A stretch of DNA of 64,000 nt from Tritrichomonas musculus (lineage: Eukaryota; Parabasalia; Tritrichomonadida; Tritrichomonadidae): positions 558,001 through 622,000 of the forward strand of contig JAPFFF010000042.1 in NCBI GenBank assembly GCA_039105265.1, written 5' to 3'. Below the pieces are notes generated by a model. It was not told the DNA's origin, did not search any database, and worked only from the letters and a program-made list of their open reading frames with translations. The position numbers were made by a program, and so were the translations under genes. The stretch's first letter is position 1; the number at the start of each line of letters is the position of its first letter. Positions 20,901 to 29,200 of this stretch are shown piece after piece.

Positions 20901-21640
20901 CATTCAGATATAACGGAAATTGGGTTGTGGACCTAGAGTCTGTAAGTTATTCATACGAACCTGAAGTTTATGACGAATATTGTATTCCAAATATGAATTT
21001 CATAAAAGATAAATATACTTTGAAAAGTGAGATTCCTGAACCTGTTGATTTGACCAATTATGCTTTGAAAAGTGAAATTCCTGAACCTGTGGATTTGTCA
21101 AATTATGCTTTGAAAAGTGAAAATGATGAACTGAAGACAAAATTAAATAATTATATTAAATCTCATCAAGATCTAGCCAAATTAGTAGGTGAAAATGTTA
21201 CTAAAATCGTAACAATGAACAGTCAGATATCAAATCTACAGCAAGAGAATGCAGCATTAAAGACCGCTATAGCAAATTGTAAGATAGTGACTGAACATCG
21301 ATTAATAACAGATAATGATTACACTCAAGAAGAATTTGATACATATACTTTCATTCATTTTCAAAAAGAAATTGCAAATAGTGGATTTTTGAACCTTGCT
21401 GTTTATTTCGAGGATCTGCCTGACGGACGAATTGGATTACGAAATGAGAATGGAACTTGGACCGTTGTTACTTATGATAGTTCAAGTCATTATACGATAG
21501 AAGTCATTTATTATACCGATAATTTGAATCATCCATTTCCTTATTATTTGAAGTTGAATCACATCATAGGAATCAATTGTGTTGTTGAAGATACAACATT
21601 ACAAGTCATCGAAAATAAAATTGAATTTCCAGATTTGTAA
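17978..21640 (+). CDS. Fibre-like virion protein 2, 1220 aa
   Basis: A very long fibre-like protein. The N-terminal 180 residues are beta-rich and include SIIYQLPLTHLK, matching a segment of the preceding protein. Residues about 500-560 form a coiled coil, followed by a hydrophobic amphipathic stretch near residues 568-600 (GLIGFSAKGISFGIKSISG). The C-terminal third has a coiled coil and two tandem 15-residue repeats of the type ALKSEIPEPVDL-SNY, a pattern common in phage and viral tail fibres, then a terminal beta-rich domain that could bind a receptor. It begins 29 bases after fibre 1 and ends the plus-strand virion row. Confidence 0.75.
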   Translation: MLTKFKGDIQFKVDGKTYLGSQLLTSKSNEFETVEGFSDYHVTRDALTEDEFNFDTNVMKRLNIDMNQEDITKLLQIDEKTEVFKINLRKNVFIDIEGNYIHQLSIYIINKHFVCPGIFIVEDNKVNINEHNSQYPFLAVDKNLNLDLKSLYINGEISIIYQLPLTHLKSTLPSIKCDIIDSRNSLKLHESDNLYLYKPSVITEETLTDNIDVYTMKWTIPTDYSIPDGLKFEFKEHCFGNIWTYIYSNGRWTGNNIKGRINGKIINKRNEQESGKSQTKYQERDGALIMIKRTPINILVGTNQNEWETNIFEKLKRIWDIESKVLLKDGTIEKGDKYGLNFDVEVWLPKYLEGDVIYNCASVHAYINGYSTKKDSLNFSNWERVYLDFKIDSPKYNNRLSFIPENLYTGTADYDKNYMSLKGDLDTIEKLTYDYSSRHGIENQDLVLYLRKDLVDPIEEINWDKNTNPFEYIINQQYYEVSPNPNAATTLYTDYNITSSKIITADNITTMRSDLNLVSNTIDVVSVDVDNLDKSVENLKTRMTLTEKITEKLEADVDKIRLRQNIQMVAGLIGFSAKGISFGIKSISGVVSNMWKAWVESNAEMELADLSRSDGVSLSGVRYWCESGATTIPIFDEKEEEQILTVGGGKQLCYSFRDSMKKPLLKIVDKIEEMDNDYISRSELTRMDTIDIVIKVNEMDVPIILTAEEELNNGICVFKLFTSEGQKRVYFKIEQGTITDYKGVDTTTTRDGITMEGLPKSEEYRTKYLSWIDKSGKTITLTGENTDAKLIGCVIEKNTFIRLLVEKTPADIAFLSDIEALDEKINALAVNSHQNDVAMLSLEYPTTDEVNTALETIQQELAKKPNIEELYTKEEADAKYALKTDILATEKITQELSIATKFVNGTNAENKETYITNLDEDLCNILKKSSLFVKGSCNNEDISGEYLYDSEELEYYHYKKGENTFSIYFFYYSGTFRYNGNWVVDLESVSYSYEPEVYDEYCIPNMNFIKDKYTLKSEIPEPVDLTNYALKSEIPEPVDLSNYALKSENDELKTKLNNYIKSHQDLAKLVGENVTKIVTMNSQISNLQQENAALKTAIANCKIVTEHRLITDNDYTQEEFDTYTFIHFQKEIANSGFLNLAVYFEDLPDGRIGLRNENGTWTVVTYDSSSHYTIEVIYYTDNLNHPFPYYLKLNHIIGINCVVEDTTLQVIENKIEFPDL
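21019..21130 (+). repeat. 45-base tandem repeat in fibre 2
   Basis: Units at 21019-21063 and 21064-21108 plus a partial third encode the 15-residue repeat around ALKSEIPEPVDL. It has the same unit length as the repeat in the preceding fibre gene, though the sequence differs. Confidence 0.85.
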
Positions 21641-21658
21641 AAAAATAAAAGTTCTCTC

Positions 21659-22192
21659 TTATACAACAACATATTTCAAACAAAGATGATAAACATTAAC
21701 TAAATCATTAAATTCTTTGTTATAAACTTGTTTGAAATCTGTTACCATTTCACCATCTTCATTAATTATTTTTATTGCTTCAATTTTTCGAATAGGTGAT
21801 GCTTTAGATGCACAACATTTAATATCTTCATCAATATAAATTTCTACAGATGAACAATTTTTACCTAATATAGTTTTGATTATTTCTTGTAAACTTGCAA
21901 TTGGTATAATAATACAATTTTTAGATATTAAATTCGAAATTAAAGCTTTATCTTGATCTAATAATATTTTTGCATATGTTTCTAAAATTAAATATTTAAC
22001 ATCTTTTTCAATTTCATTATTTTTGATATCAGGTAATTCAATTTCACGAGTTATAACAATATCTTCTTTCCCATCATCTCTTTTATTAATTATTATATTA
22101 TTTGTTAAGTTGTTTGTACTTTGACTAGCTGCTGAAGGCTCTAACGAAATATTAGCATTTACTCCTGCATTCGCTGCTCTTTTCTTAATCAT
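21659..22192 (-). CDS. Unrecognised 177-aa protein
   Basis: The first 40 residues are low-complexity (Ala, Asn, Ser-rich). From residue 50 a globular alpha/beta region runs to the end, with hydrophobic helices (KYLILETYAKILLD) and strands (SVEIYIDEDIKCCA, EAIKIINEDGEMV). It converges on the fibre 2 gene, whose stop is 18 bases away, and is the first gene of a long minus-strand series. No motif was recognised. The ending KYVVV is hydrophobic but too short for a membrane anchor. Confidence 0.75.
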   Translation of the reverse strand: MIKKRAANAGVNANISLEPSAASQSTNNLTNNIIINKRDDGKEDIVITREIELPDIKNNEIEKDVKYLILETYAKILLDQDKALISNLISKNCIIIPIASLQEIIKTILGKNCSSVEIYIDEDIKCCASKASPIRKIEAIKIINEDGEMVTDFKQVYNKEFNDLVNVYHLCLKYVVV

Positions 22193-22212
22193 TTTTGAGT
22201 TTCTGAAAAAAT

Positions 22213-22479
22213 TTATGAAATTTGAAAATACTTTTTGATGACTAATGTGCGATCTAATGTTTGTTTCATCCTAAATATAATATCTTCAAGTTCATTTAAA
22301 TCTGTTTCTATTTCTTTTTCTATTACACTTATATTTTTTGAAATATTCATGCATTCACATGATTCAGTAAAACTATCTGTATTCATAAATGTATCAAATA
22401 ATTCACTTTTGATTTCACTAAATAAATGTCTTAATTCTTGTCTATCGTCCTTTAAAGCTTTTGGTAATGATAAAGTCAT
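22213..22479 (-). CDS. Small helical protein, 88 aa
   Basis: A helical, charged protein with a likely coiled coil over residues 20-85. I chose the ATG at 22479 (MTLSLPKALKD) because the in-frame codons further upstream only add a Phe-rich translation of the T/A-rich leader. It ends 20 bases before the downstream 177-aa gene. No family recognised. It starts divergently from a 36-codon plus-strand frame at 22503. Confidence 0.65.
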   Translation of the reverse strand: MTLSLPKALKDDRQELRHLFSEIKSELFDTFMNTDSFTESCECMNISKNISVIEKEIETDLNELEDIIFRMKQTLDRTLVIKKYFQIS

Positions 22480-22502
22480 TTTTTTAAAAATAAATAAAAA
22501 GA

Positions 22503-22613
22503 ATGGCATTTGGAAGTTTTAATAAAAAAATTAGTGCTAAACCAGCAGTCTTATTAAATCCAAGAAAAGATCCAAATATTATTAATAAGCCAATATTTCA
22601 ACCTTTATCTTGA
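22503..22613 (+). CDS. Possible microprotein, 36 aa
   Basis: A complete 36-codon frame that begins MAFGSFNKKI, matching the start of the 93-aa amphipathic protein (MAFGSWIKKI) encoded at 10536-10817. It lies divergently from the gene ending at 22213 and overlaps the tail of the convergent 78-aa gene by 16 bases. The shared N-terminus argues for a real or degenerate relative of the virion peptide; the short length argues for caution. Confidence 0.4.
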   Translation: MAFGSFNKKISAKPAVLLNPRKDPNIINKPIFQPLS

Positions 22614-22834
22614 TTTCTAAAATCATGAAATCGAATTGGTCCAATTGGATGAAGTGTTTTTTTGGGATATATTTTTTGTATTTCTTTTCGAAGATTTCTA
22701 TTTTCATTCTTTGGAAAATACATCAATGCCAATGAACCTTTTTCATCAAGAACAAACGGTTTTCTAGAACCATCATCGTCAATAACCCAAATTATTTTCC
22801 ACTTTGACTTGTGTACATATCGTTGACCTTTCAT
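22598..22834 (-). CDS. Small basic globular protein, 78 aa
   Basis: A compact protein with an N-terminal beta-rich stretch (KWKIIWVIDDDGSRKPFVLDE) and a basic Pro-rich tail (YPKKTLHPIGPIRFHD). Not recognised. Its ATG directly follows the stop triplet of coding-like sequence upstream, so the region is tightly packed. It belongs to the minus-strand row between 21.6 and 26.3 kb. Confidence 0.65.
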   Translation of the reverse strand: MKGQRYVHKSKWKIIWVIDDDGSRKPFVLDEKGSLALMYFPKNENRNLRKEIQKIYPKKTLHPIGPIRFHDFRNQDKG

Positions 22835-23394
22835 TTATTTTTTTGGTCGACCAGATTGCCCTTTAACCGTTTTATCTAAATCTTTTAATTGTTTGATAGT
22901 TGCACCTTCAGGAATTGGAATTCCTTTCCTTTCTAATTTCTTGACCATCTCATTATATATCTCATCTTTAGACCTCCATTTTCCTTTTTGTTTTTGTTTT
23001 TGTTTTTGTTTTGGTGGATCAGTTGAATTGGTTATTCTCAGATCATCTTCAATTGGAACATAATTATAATCAATTTCGACTATTGGTTCTTGTTTTGGTA
23101 ATTCAGATGGTGGATTATCAAAATAATTATCTTCAAATTCAGATGGTGGATTATCAAAATAATTATCATAAAATTCAGGATTATCATCATATAGAGTTCT
23201 TAATGGTGACTCTTTTTGAACCGTTTTTGTTGGTTTTATTGAATCTTGAATAATATTTTGTTTGAATTTCTCACTATTTGGAAGAGTTGTAATAACTTGT
23301 TTTTGTTTTTGTTTTGGTTCTGGTTTTTGTATTGGAAGATTTACATGAACTACGTTAGGTAAATTTATTTTTTTCGGTTCATATTTCTTTGTGA
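22835..23394 (-). pseudogene. Coding-like fragment of the element, Lys/Gln/Pro-rich
   Basis: This 560-base stretch has coding character on the minus strand: a Lys-Gln repeat run, Pro-rich linkers and a small tandem repeat around FDNPPSE, ending in a basic tail (GQSGRPKK). I treat it as a fossil fragment of the element and do not assign it a function. Confidence 0.5.
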
Positions 23395-24873
23395 TTATTC
23401 TGTTCCTGGAATTTTTTTTTCCTCATTTAATCTTTTCGCTATTGTTTGAGCATATTGTGATCGATTAGATAACGGAGGTCTTTGAGTTTGAGTACCGACT
23501 GCATCATTTGTTTCTGTTATTGGTGGATTGGGTTCGCTAACGCTCACTGACGGTGGAGGTGGAGGAGGAATGGGTGTTCCTACTGCCTCATTTGTTTCAG
23601 TTATCGGTTTTGGTTCACCTTCGTTCACCTTTTTCTGTTTTTGTTCCTTTCTTTCTCTCTTTTTATATTGAAGATTATTTGATTCAATTAATTCAATTAT
23701 TTCTTTTCTTTTCATTGTTTCATTAAAATCAATACCATTTCTTCTGAGTAATCTTCGAAGACTATCAATTTTAATTCCTTTATATTTTTCTCTCAATTCT
23801 TGATTTCTTTGTTTTGCTTCAGATCGTGGTTTTCTCGGTTTTGGCTCATTTTCTTTCGCCTTTTTCGGTTTTGGCTCACTATCTTTCGCCTTTTTTGATT
23901 TTTTCCCAAATTTACCTTTTGCTATATCTTTCATTGTTTGGGCTAAATCCATTCTTGTTGCATCTGCTGGAATTGGATTGAGCTCAACATCTTCTAAGTC
24001 TATTGAATTGATTGCATTTAATAAAGTTCCATAAGATAAATATTGATATCGACCTTTTTGAATACAATCTGCTTCATGTAACCAGAAATTTAATTTTTCG
24101 TCATCTGTATTGTTATCTACATTATATCCTAATTTTTGTAATTTTTCTATTCTTTTAGCTTTTGGTATTTCACCATATTTAGCTATCATTTTATTTATTT
24201 TATCTAATCTTTTCTTCTCATTTGCATCAACAAAATCTTTTACTCTAGGAACATTTGCTCTTGTTTTCGTCTTTTTTGTTTGCTCACTATCTTTCGCCTT
24301 TTTTGTTTGTTTCGGTCTATTCAAAACTGAATAAATAAATTCTTCTTCTTTATTTGAGAGAGGGGATATTGATTTGAATTTTTGTTTTGGTTTATTTAAT
24401 AAATTTTGTACTGATATTTCTCTTTCTGTCTTTGTTGATGGTTTATTTAATAAATCTTTAAGATATCCTTCACGTTCACTTTTTGATGATTGTTTTTTAT
24501 TTTCTGATATGACGACTTTTTTTGGTTGTTGACTTCTTTCAGCTTTTCTTTGTTTCCATTCTTTGTGCGTTTCTTTTTCTTTTTCTGTTATTTTAACTCT
24601 TTTTAATGGAACAATATTTCTTTTCTTTCGATCTGTCCATTCTGCATTTGAAAAAGTATAAGCATAACCATTATGGATAACTCGAACGTCATTACTTGGT
24701 AATCTTTTTGAGTCATATCTTGGTTCCTTAAATGAAAAAGTTCTTGCTGATCCTTTTGAATTTAATACTGGTTGATTTTTATTATTTAACATATTATCAA
24801 TTGCTAATTTTCTTAAGAACGATTTCGCTTCTGGTGTTGTATTTGATCGTGTTGTATTCACTCTTTTTGGCAT
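23395..24873 (-). CDS. Basic SAP-motif protein, 492 aa, possible DNA-binding core protein
   Basis: A very basic, largely disordered protein rich in Lys, Arg, Pro and Ser, with repeated KAKDSEPKPKK-type linkers. Near residues 367-403 a SAP-like helix-loop-helix is visible (IDSLRRLLRRNGIDF then KRKEIIELIESNN), a motif known for binding AT-rich DNA. A second, weaker copy lies near residues 238-285. Several 20-residue segments (LLNKPKQK, SVLNRPKQTKK) repeat in the first third. The C-terminus is Pro-rich. I chose the ATG at 24873 (MPKRVNTT) because it follows an A-rich leader like the neighbouring gene. A nucleoid or core role is inferred. Confidence 0.7.
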   Translation of the reverse strand: MPKRVNTTRSNTTPEAKSFLRKLAIDNMLNNKNQPVLNSKGSARTFSFKEPRYDSKRLPSNDVRVIHNGYAYTFSNAEWTDRKKRNIVPLKRVKITEKEKETHKEWKQRKAERSQQPKKVVISENKKQSSKSEREGYLKDLLNKPSTKTEREISVQNLLNKPKQKFKSISPLSNKEEEFIYSVLNRPKQTKKAKDSEQTKKTKTRANVPRVKDFVDANEKKRLDKINKMIAKYGEIPKAKRIEKLQKLGYNVDNNTDDEKLNFWLHEADCIQKGRYQYLSYGTLLNAINSIDLEDVELNPIPADATRMDLAQTMKDIAKGKFGKKSKKAKDSEPKPKKAKENEPKPRKPRSEAKQRNQELREKYKGIKIDSLRRLLRRNGIDFNETMKRKEIIELIESNNLQYKKRERKEQKQKKVNEGEPKPITETNEAVGTPIPPPPPPSVSVSEPNPPITETNDAVGTQTQRPPLSNRSQYAQTIAKRLNEEKKIPGTE

Positions 24874-24899
24874 TTTTACTTGCAAAAATAACATCAAAT

Positions 24900-25400
24900 T
24901 TATTTTTTGGTTCTGGGTGCTCGTCCACTTTTTCCACTTTTTGTCCATCTTTTCAAAGCCGCTATATATGCAGCATATGTGTTTTGCTTTGGAGGTTGAA
25001 TATGATGATCGGCAAAGAATTTCACAAGATCAGCAGGATTAATATAAGTATTATCAAGAGTTTTCGTCACACCATTTGCCCATTTTGGAGCACGTGAATA
25101 GTTTGGTTTTCTTGAACCATTTGGTGCTCTTTTTCTTTTTGGTTTCTCAATAATTGGAGCAGCAAGATTCTTTGCTATTTCTTTATTAACTTGAGCTTGT
25201 TCTTTATTAACTTGAGCTTGTTCTTTATTAACTTGAACTTGTGAATTTGTATTATTTTTTGGTTTCCTACCTCTTCCAGTTGGTTTCGTATTTTTTGGTT
25301 TCGTATTTTTTGGTTTCGTATTTTTTGGTTTCGTATTTTTTGGTTTCGTATTTTTTGGTTTCGTATATTTTGAGTTTACTCTTCCAAACATCAACGGCAT
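24900..25400 (-). CDS. Lys-Pro repeat basic protein, 166 aa
   Basis: Residues 12-42 are a five- to six-fold NTKPK repeat, and residues 55-75 a three-fold QVNKE-type repeat. The C-terminal 75 residues are a small basic globular region (LVKFFADHHIQPP, YAAYIAALKRWTKSG) with helix-turn character. It lies 26 bases upstream of the SAP-motif gene in the same orientation and has the same leader and start context (AAAAATGCC). A DNA-binding core protein is plausible and would complement the SAP protein. No family was identified. Confidence 0.7.
   Translation of the reverse strand: MPLMFGRVNSKYTKPKNTKPKNTKPKNTKPKNTKPKNTKPTGRGRKPKNNTNSQVQVNKEQAQVNKEQAQVNKEIAKNLAAPIIEKPKRKRAPNGSRKPNYSRAPKWANGVTKTLDNTYINPADLVKFFADHHIQPPKQNTYAAYIAALKRWTKSGKSGRAPRTKK
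25282..25365 (-). repeat. 15-base tandem repeat encoding NTKPK
   Basis: About 5.6 perfect copies of a 15-base unit (plus strand GGTTTCGTATTTTTT). Each encodes five residues with two lysines and a proline on the minus strand. The lack of divergence points to recent expansion. Confidence 0.95.
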
Positions 25401-25457
25401 TTTTACTCTTCTATTTTTGATTTTTCATTAAATTCTTAAAAAAATAAAAAATATTTT

Positions 25458-25706
25458 TTATATCAAACCTATTTCCAGCTCTAACTTTTCTAATATAAAT
25501 TGCTCTAACATATTAATGAAATGAGTATCAATTTGATTAGCAATTCTTAAATTTAAAACAATTCTTTGATCAAATAGTCCAATTGATTTATTGAATATTT
25601 CGTTCAACCAATAATTTTTCATTTCTTGTGAATTTGCAAATCTCCATTCCAATATTAAGAATAACGTATCATTAATTTCTTTGAGTTCATTCTTGATGTA
25701 ATTCAT
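25458..25706 (-). CDS. Small helical protein, 82 aa
   Basis: An alpha-helical protein with regularly spaced Leu/Ile and acidic residues, probably a helical bundle or coiled coil. It has no Cys or membrane segment. The start overlaps the end of the upstream gene by 20 bases, in another frame. Function not recognised. Confidence 0.65.
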   Translation of the reverse strand: MNYIKNELKEINDTLFLILEWRFANSQEMKNYWLNEIFNKSIGLFDQRIVLNLRIANQIDTHFINMLEQFILEKLELEIGLI

Positions 25707-26013
25707 TTTCTATCTCATTAAAATCTTCTTCATTTTCATTTTCCTCTTCTCCATTTTCAGGATCTTCAAAAGTTTTATTTAAGTTATCAACACTCTTTGA
25801 TTTTGTTATTTTTCTATTTCCTCCTTTCAAATGTGGTCTTGATGGCCTATCTTTTTTCATCCAATCTGACCACCTTACTGAAAATTCATTACCTTCATAT
25901 AAATAATGAATACGAATATCTCCTCTTTTGTAATCATCTAATAATATACAATTTTCTTTAGCCATTTCTTCTCTCACTTTTTGAGTATTCCAACGGATCC
26001 TAGTCTTTGTCAT
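25687..26013 (-). CDS. Small basic protein with acidic tail, 108 aa
   Basis: Residues 1-60 look globular (IRWNTQKVREEMAKEN, IRIHYLYEGNEFSVRWSDWMKK). A basic patch follows near residue 70, then an acidic tail (EENENEEDFNEIENE). I chose the ATG at 26013 (MTKTRIRW); the only earlier in-frame codon is a TTG. It overlaps the following gene by 20 bases. Not recognised. Confidence 0.65.
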   Translation of the reverse strand: MTKTRIRWNTQKVREEMAKENCILLDDYKRGDIRIHYLYEGNEFSVRWSDWMKKDRPSRPHLKGGNRKITKSKSVDNLNKTFEDPENGEEENENEEDFNEIENELHQE

Positions 26014-26072
26014 ATATTTTTGAGACAAAATAAAAAATTAAAAAAATTAAAAAAGCTTATTGTTTAATTAAA

Positions 26073-26267
26073 TCATGCAATTGCAAGTAAGAAATAAATA
26101 AAAGTGAAAATGATGTTCATCACAAAGAGAATAACAAGAGTCCACAAACAGCAATTGGGTGGTGGATGTTTACAGCAGCAGCAATCCTGACAGTATTCAG
26201 AATCTTCGTCATTTCTTGAACTCTCAGAAAATGACATTAATGGTTGAGTGGTTGCTCTTCTTGACAT
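26073..26267 (-). CDS. Cys-rich tail-anchored membrane protein, 64 aa
   Basis: Residues 1-25 are hydrophilic, and residues 26-40 are dominated by cysteine (CQDCCCCKHPPPNCC), a likely palmitoylation or metal-binding patch. Residues 42-63 form one hydrophobic span (LVILFVMNIIFTFIYFLLAIA) that ends the protein. The topology suggests a C-tail-anchored membrane protein. It is preceded by a copy of the TGTCAAAACCG promoter motif, so it belongs to that regulated gene set despite its position beside the polymerase gene. Confidence 0.75.
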   Translation of the reverse strand: MSRRATTQPLMSFSESSRNDEDSEYCQDCCCCKHPPPNCCLWTLVILFVMNIIFTFIYFLLAIA

Positions 26268-26292
26268 TTATAAAAATGGTCTGTCAAAACCG
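26268..26292 (-). promoter_or_regulatory. Myb-like promoter motif plus initiator for the 64-aa gene
   Basis: TGTCAAAACCG lies at 26282-26292 on the plus strand; in gene orientation it reads CGGTTTTGACAGACCATTTT. The ATG follows within 15 bases of the motif, matching the very short leaders known in trichomonads. Confidence 0.7.
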
Positions 26293-26297
26293 CCAAT

Positions 26298-29200
26298 CTA
26301 GTATTCAAAATATTTTTCTCTCTTTCCTTCTTTATATGGTGTTGATATTCTTCTTTTGAATTCATTTAAGGTTGATACAGTCATATTTTTATTCATTTGG
26401 AAACATGGTTGACCTTTTGTAAGATCAAATGTTTGTTGATTCCCTTCGTATAAATATTTATATAATTTCATTGGATCATTATCAAATTCATTCTTATAAG
26501 CATATTTAATAGATTGTTCAGTTAATCCTTTCCCACGAGTCATATAATCAATTTCACCTGTAGAATCTTGTAACTTATCAATATACATCTTTTTCATCAA
26601 AAAGTATGATTCAATTGATTCTGGCATTTCTTTGTGACCATTTATAGTTGGAAAATCTGAATGGAATTGACCTAAATATTTACCTATGAGTTCTCGATTA
26701 TATTTTTCTTTATAAGCTTTTTGTAATTTTGGTAAATCATTTATTTCAATATGCATTGAATCAGTATCCTGATAATAAATATGGCAACCAATATCAAATG
26801 CAAGACACATCACTTCATTCATGATTCTTTTTGACATACTTAATACATGAATACCTAATAATGAAAAATTAAAATGTTTATCAATTGGTCTCAATATTCG
26901 AACAGCATGCATATTATTTTGTAATTCAATATCTTCAACAATTTTGTTATAATTTTTGATCCAATAATTATCTAAAGTATCTTGATCATTAATGTATTTA
27001 AAATCTTTTTCAATAGGTCTTTCAATAGTTTTACCATAACAACTATTCATAATTAATTTATATAAATTTTGTAAAGGATTGTCTTGACTTTTATATTCTA
27101 ATCTTTTCTCAAATATTTTTTGAATTTCTTTTTGGATATGATATTCTCTTTTTCCAGGCCAATAATAACCTCTAATTAATTCGAAATCTATTTTTTGAAA
27201 TTCAATGAGATCTTCTAAATAAATATTATCGACAATCATTTTGAAAGGTTTATCGAATTTATCATCATTAAGGTTACCATCTTTTGTTTTCTTAACGATT
27301 AATGGAAATGGATAATGTTTATGAATTCCAGTAACTAAAATTTCTACTATATATGCACCTTGTTTTGATAAAAATTCATAATTTAATTCTGTTTTGGATA
27401 TTACTACAGGTTTTCCTTGAACGGTATATAATCTATGAATTGCTGAAGGATATAAACTAACTGCGTCAAAATCTGCTAATTTTTCAGTGATATGCCACTT
27501 TTTGTTATAAGCAGTCATACATCTACCACCATAAACAGCATATGAACAAAATTTCCTAACAATTCCACCTACTGAATATAAATCATGACCATAATAAACT
27601 TTATGATTAAATACATCATTAGCTAAAGAAGAAATTGAAATATATTTGAATGGATCAATTTTGAAATCTTGAATGAAACCTTGTCTAAATTTAACAAAAC
27701 TTTCTCTTAATATTCGAACATCTTGATGACAATAAAATAATGCATATTTCCACATATCAAATTCATTATTACTTAAACGGCATCCCTTAATTTTGTTAAT
27801 ATTTGAACGAAATAATTGATAATCTTGTTCAGTCCATGTTTTATCTTCTTCTTTACCTGCTTCATTAATTTGACCTTTATTTGTTCTTAATCTTTCAAAT
27901 GTATAATATTTGTATGGGAAAATTTCTTTTTCACAAGGAATATTAAACATTAATGGTAGATTAGATAGCTTGCAAGAGAAAATTGGATAACTATCTTTAA
28001 ATGTTATCTTTTTGTTCTCAAATTTCAAAGTCATATTAAAACATTGATTTCCTTTAATAATTGATGATAATATTTTTATATTTTGATTATTGTTTTGTAA
28101 AATCATTCTAATATCATAAGCCAAATTATGAAAATAACAAATTGAATCAGTAGGTAAATATTTCAATAGATTTATATTACATTTTTCACCTAAGAATTCT
28201 TTCTTAATTTTCCCATCTAATGAATGTAAACAACATAAGAATGGAATATGAATTTTTGAACTTGTATCAGATTCAAAATCACAAAACCAATAAGAAGTTT
28301 CTACTTGTTTGATTATTTTTGTTTTTGGTTCAATTAATTTACAACAATATTCATCTTTATATTCTAATGTAGTATTTGAAATATCTTGATCAATTTCATT
28401 ATAAAATATTGAATGTAATAAATGTTCTTGTGAATAATTAATTGGAATGAAATAATTTTTCTTAAATAATTCTCTAATCAAGTTTGAAGAAGTTATAAAT
28501 GATCTACCTTTTGTCCAATGATCTGTAATCCAATCTTTATTATATTTGTCTTCATCTAACTTTTCAATATTTTTGATATAATAATATGTAAATGGAGTCT
28601 TTTCTTCGATGAAATAATGTTTTTGATATACATTGAATTTATGAGTTCGTTCTGGTTCAGCTTTTTGTATACCCATATATGTTTTTCTTTTACCTTTATC
28701 CATTGAACGTACAGATTGTTTTTGAGCAACAGAATTATCATCAATATAAGTTAAATTAAGATGAATATTAAATTCTTCACATAAATGATTAATACTACTT
28801 TGTGATAAATATCTATTTTGAATCCTTAATCTAATTTGATTTAATAATGATTCTGAATAATTTCCAGTTTGTTGTAAAGCATAAATGAAACAACAATCAT
28901 TTAATTCTTCTTTTATTTTCTTTGTCTTTTCATTAATTAAACTATCAAATATTTGTAATCGAACGAGGTAATCAATTAATACTTTTGGACAACCAGGTTT
29001 TAATAAATATTTAAAGAATCCTCCATCGACTGTATTTTTATGTTTTGGATGTTTTAATATACTAAATTTGATTTGAGAAAATAATGAAAATTCAGGTAAT
29101 CTTTGACCTTCTAAATCATATTCCCAACCTGGATTCTTTTCAATTTGATAAATGAAATTCTCTTCTGTTAAATTCTTTAATAATTCTTCATAAGTTTTTC

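Noticed and set aside
22980-23010. TTTTTG runs as a possible telomere-like or CRISPR-like repeat
   Set aside because: They encode a Lys-Gln run on the minus strand and show no spacer structure; simple coding repeat.
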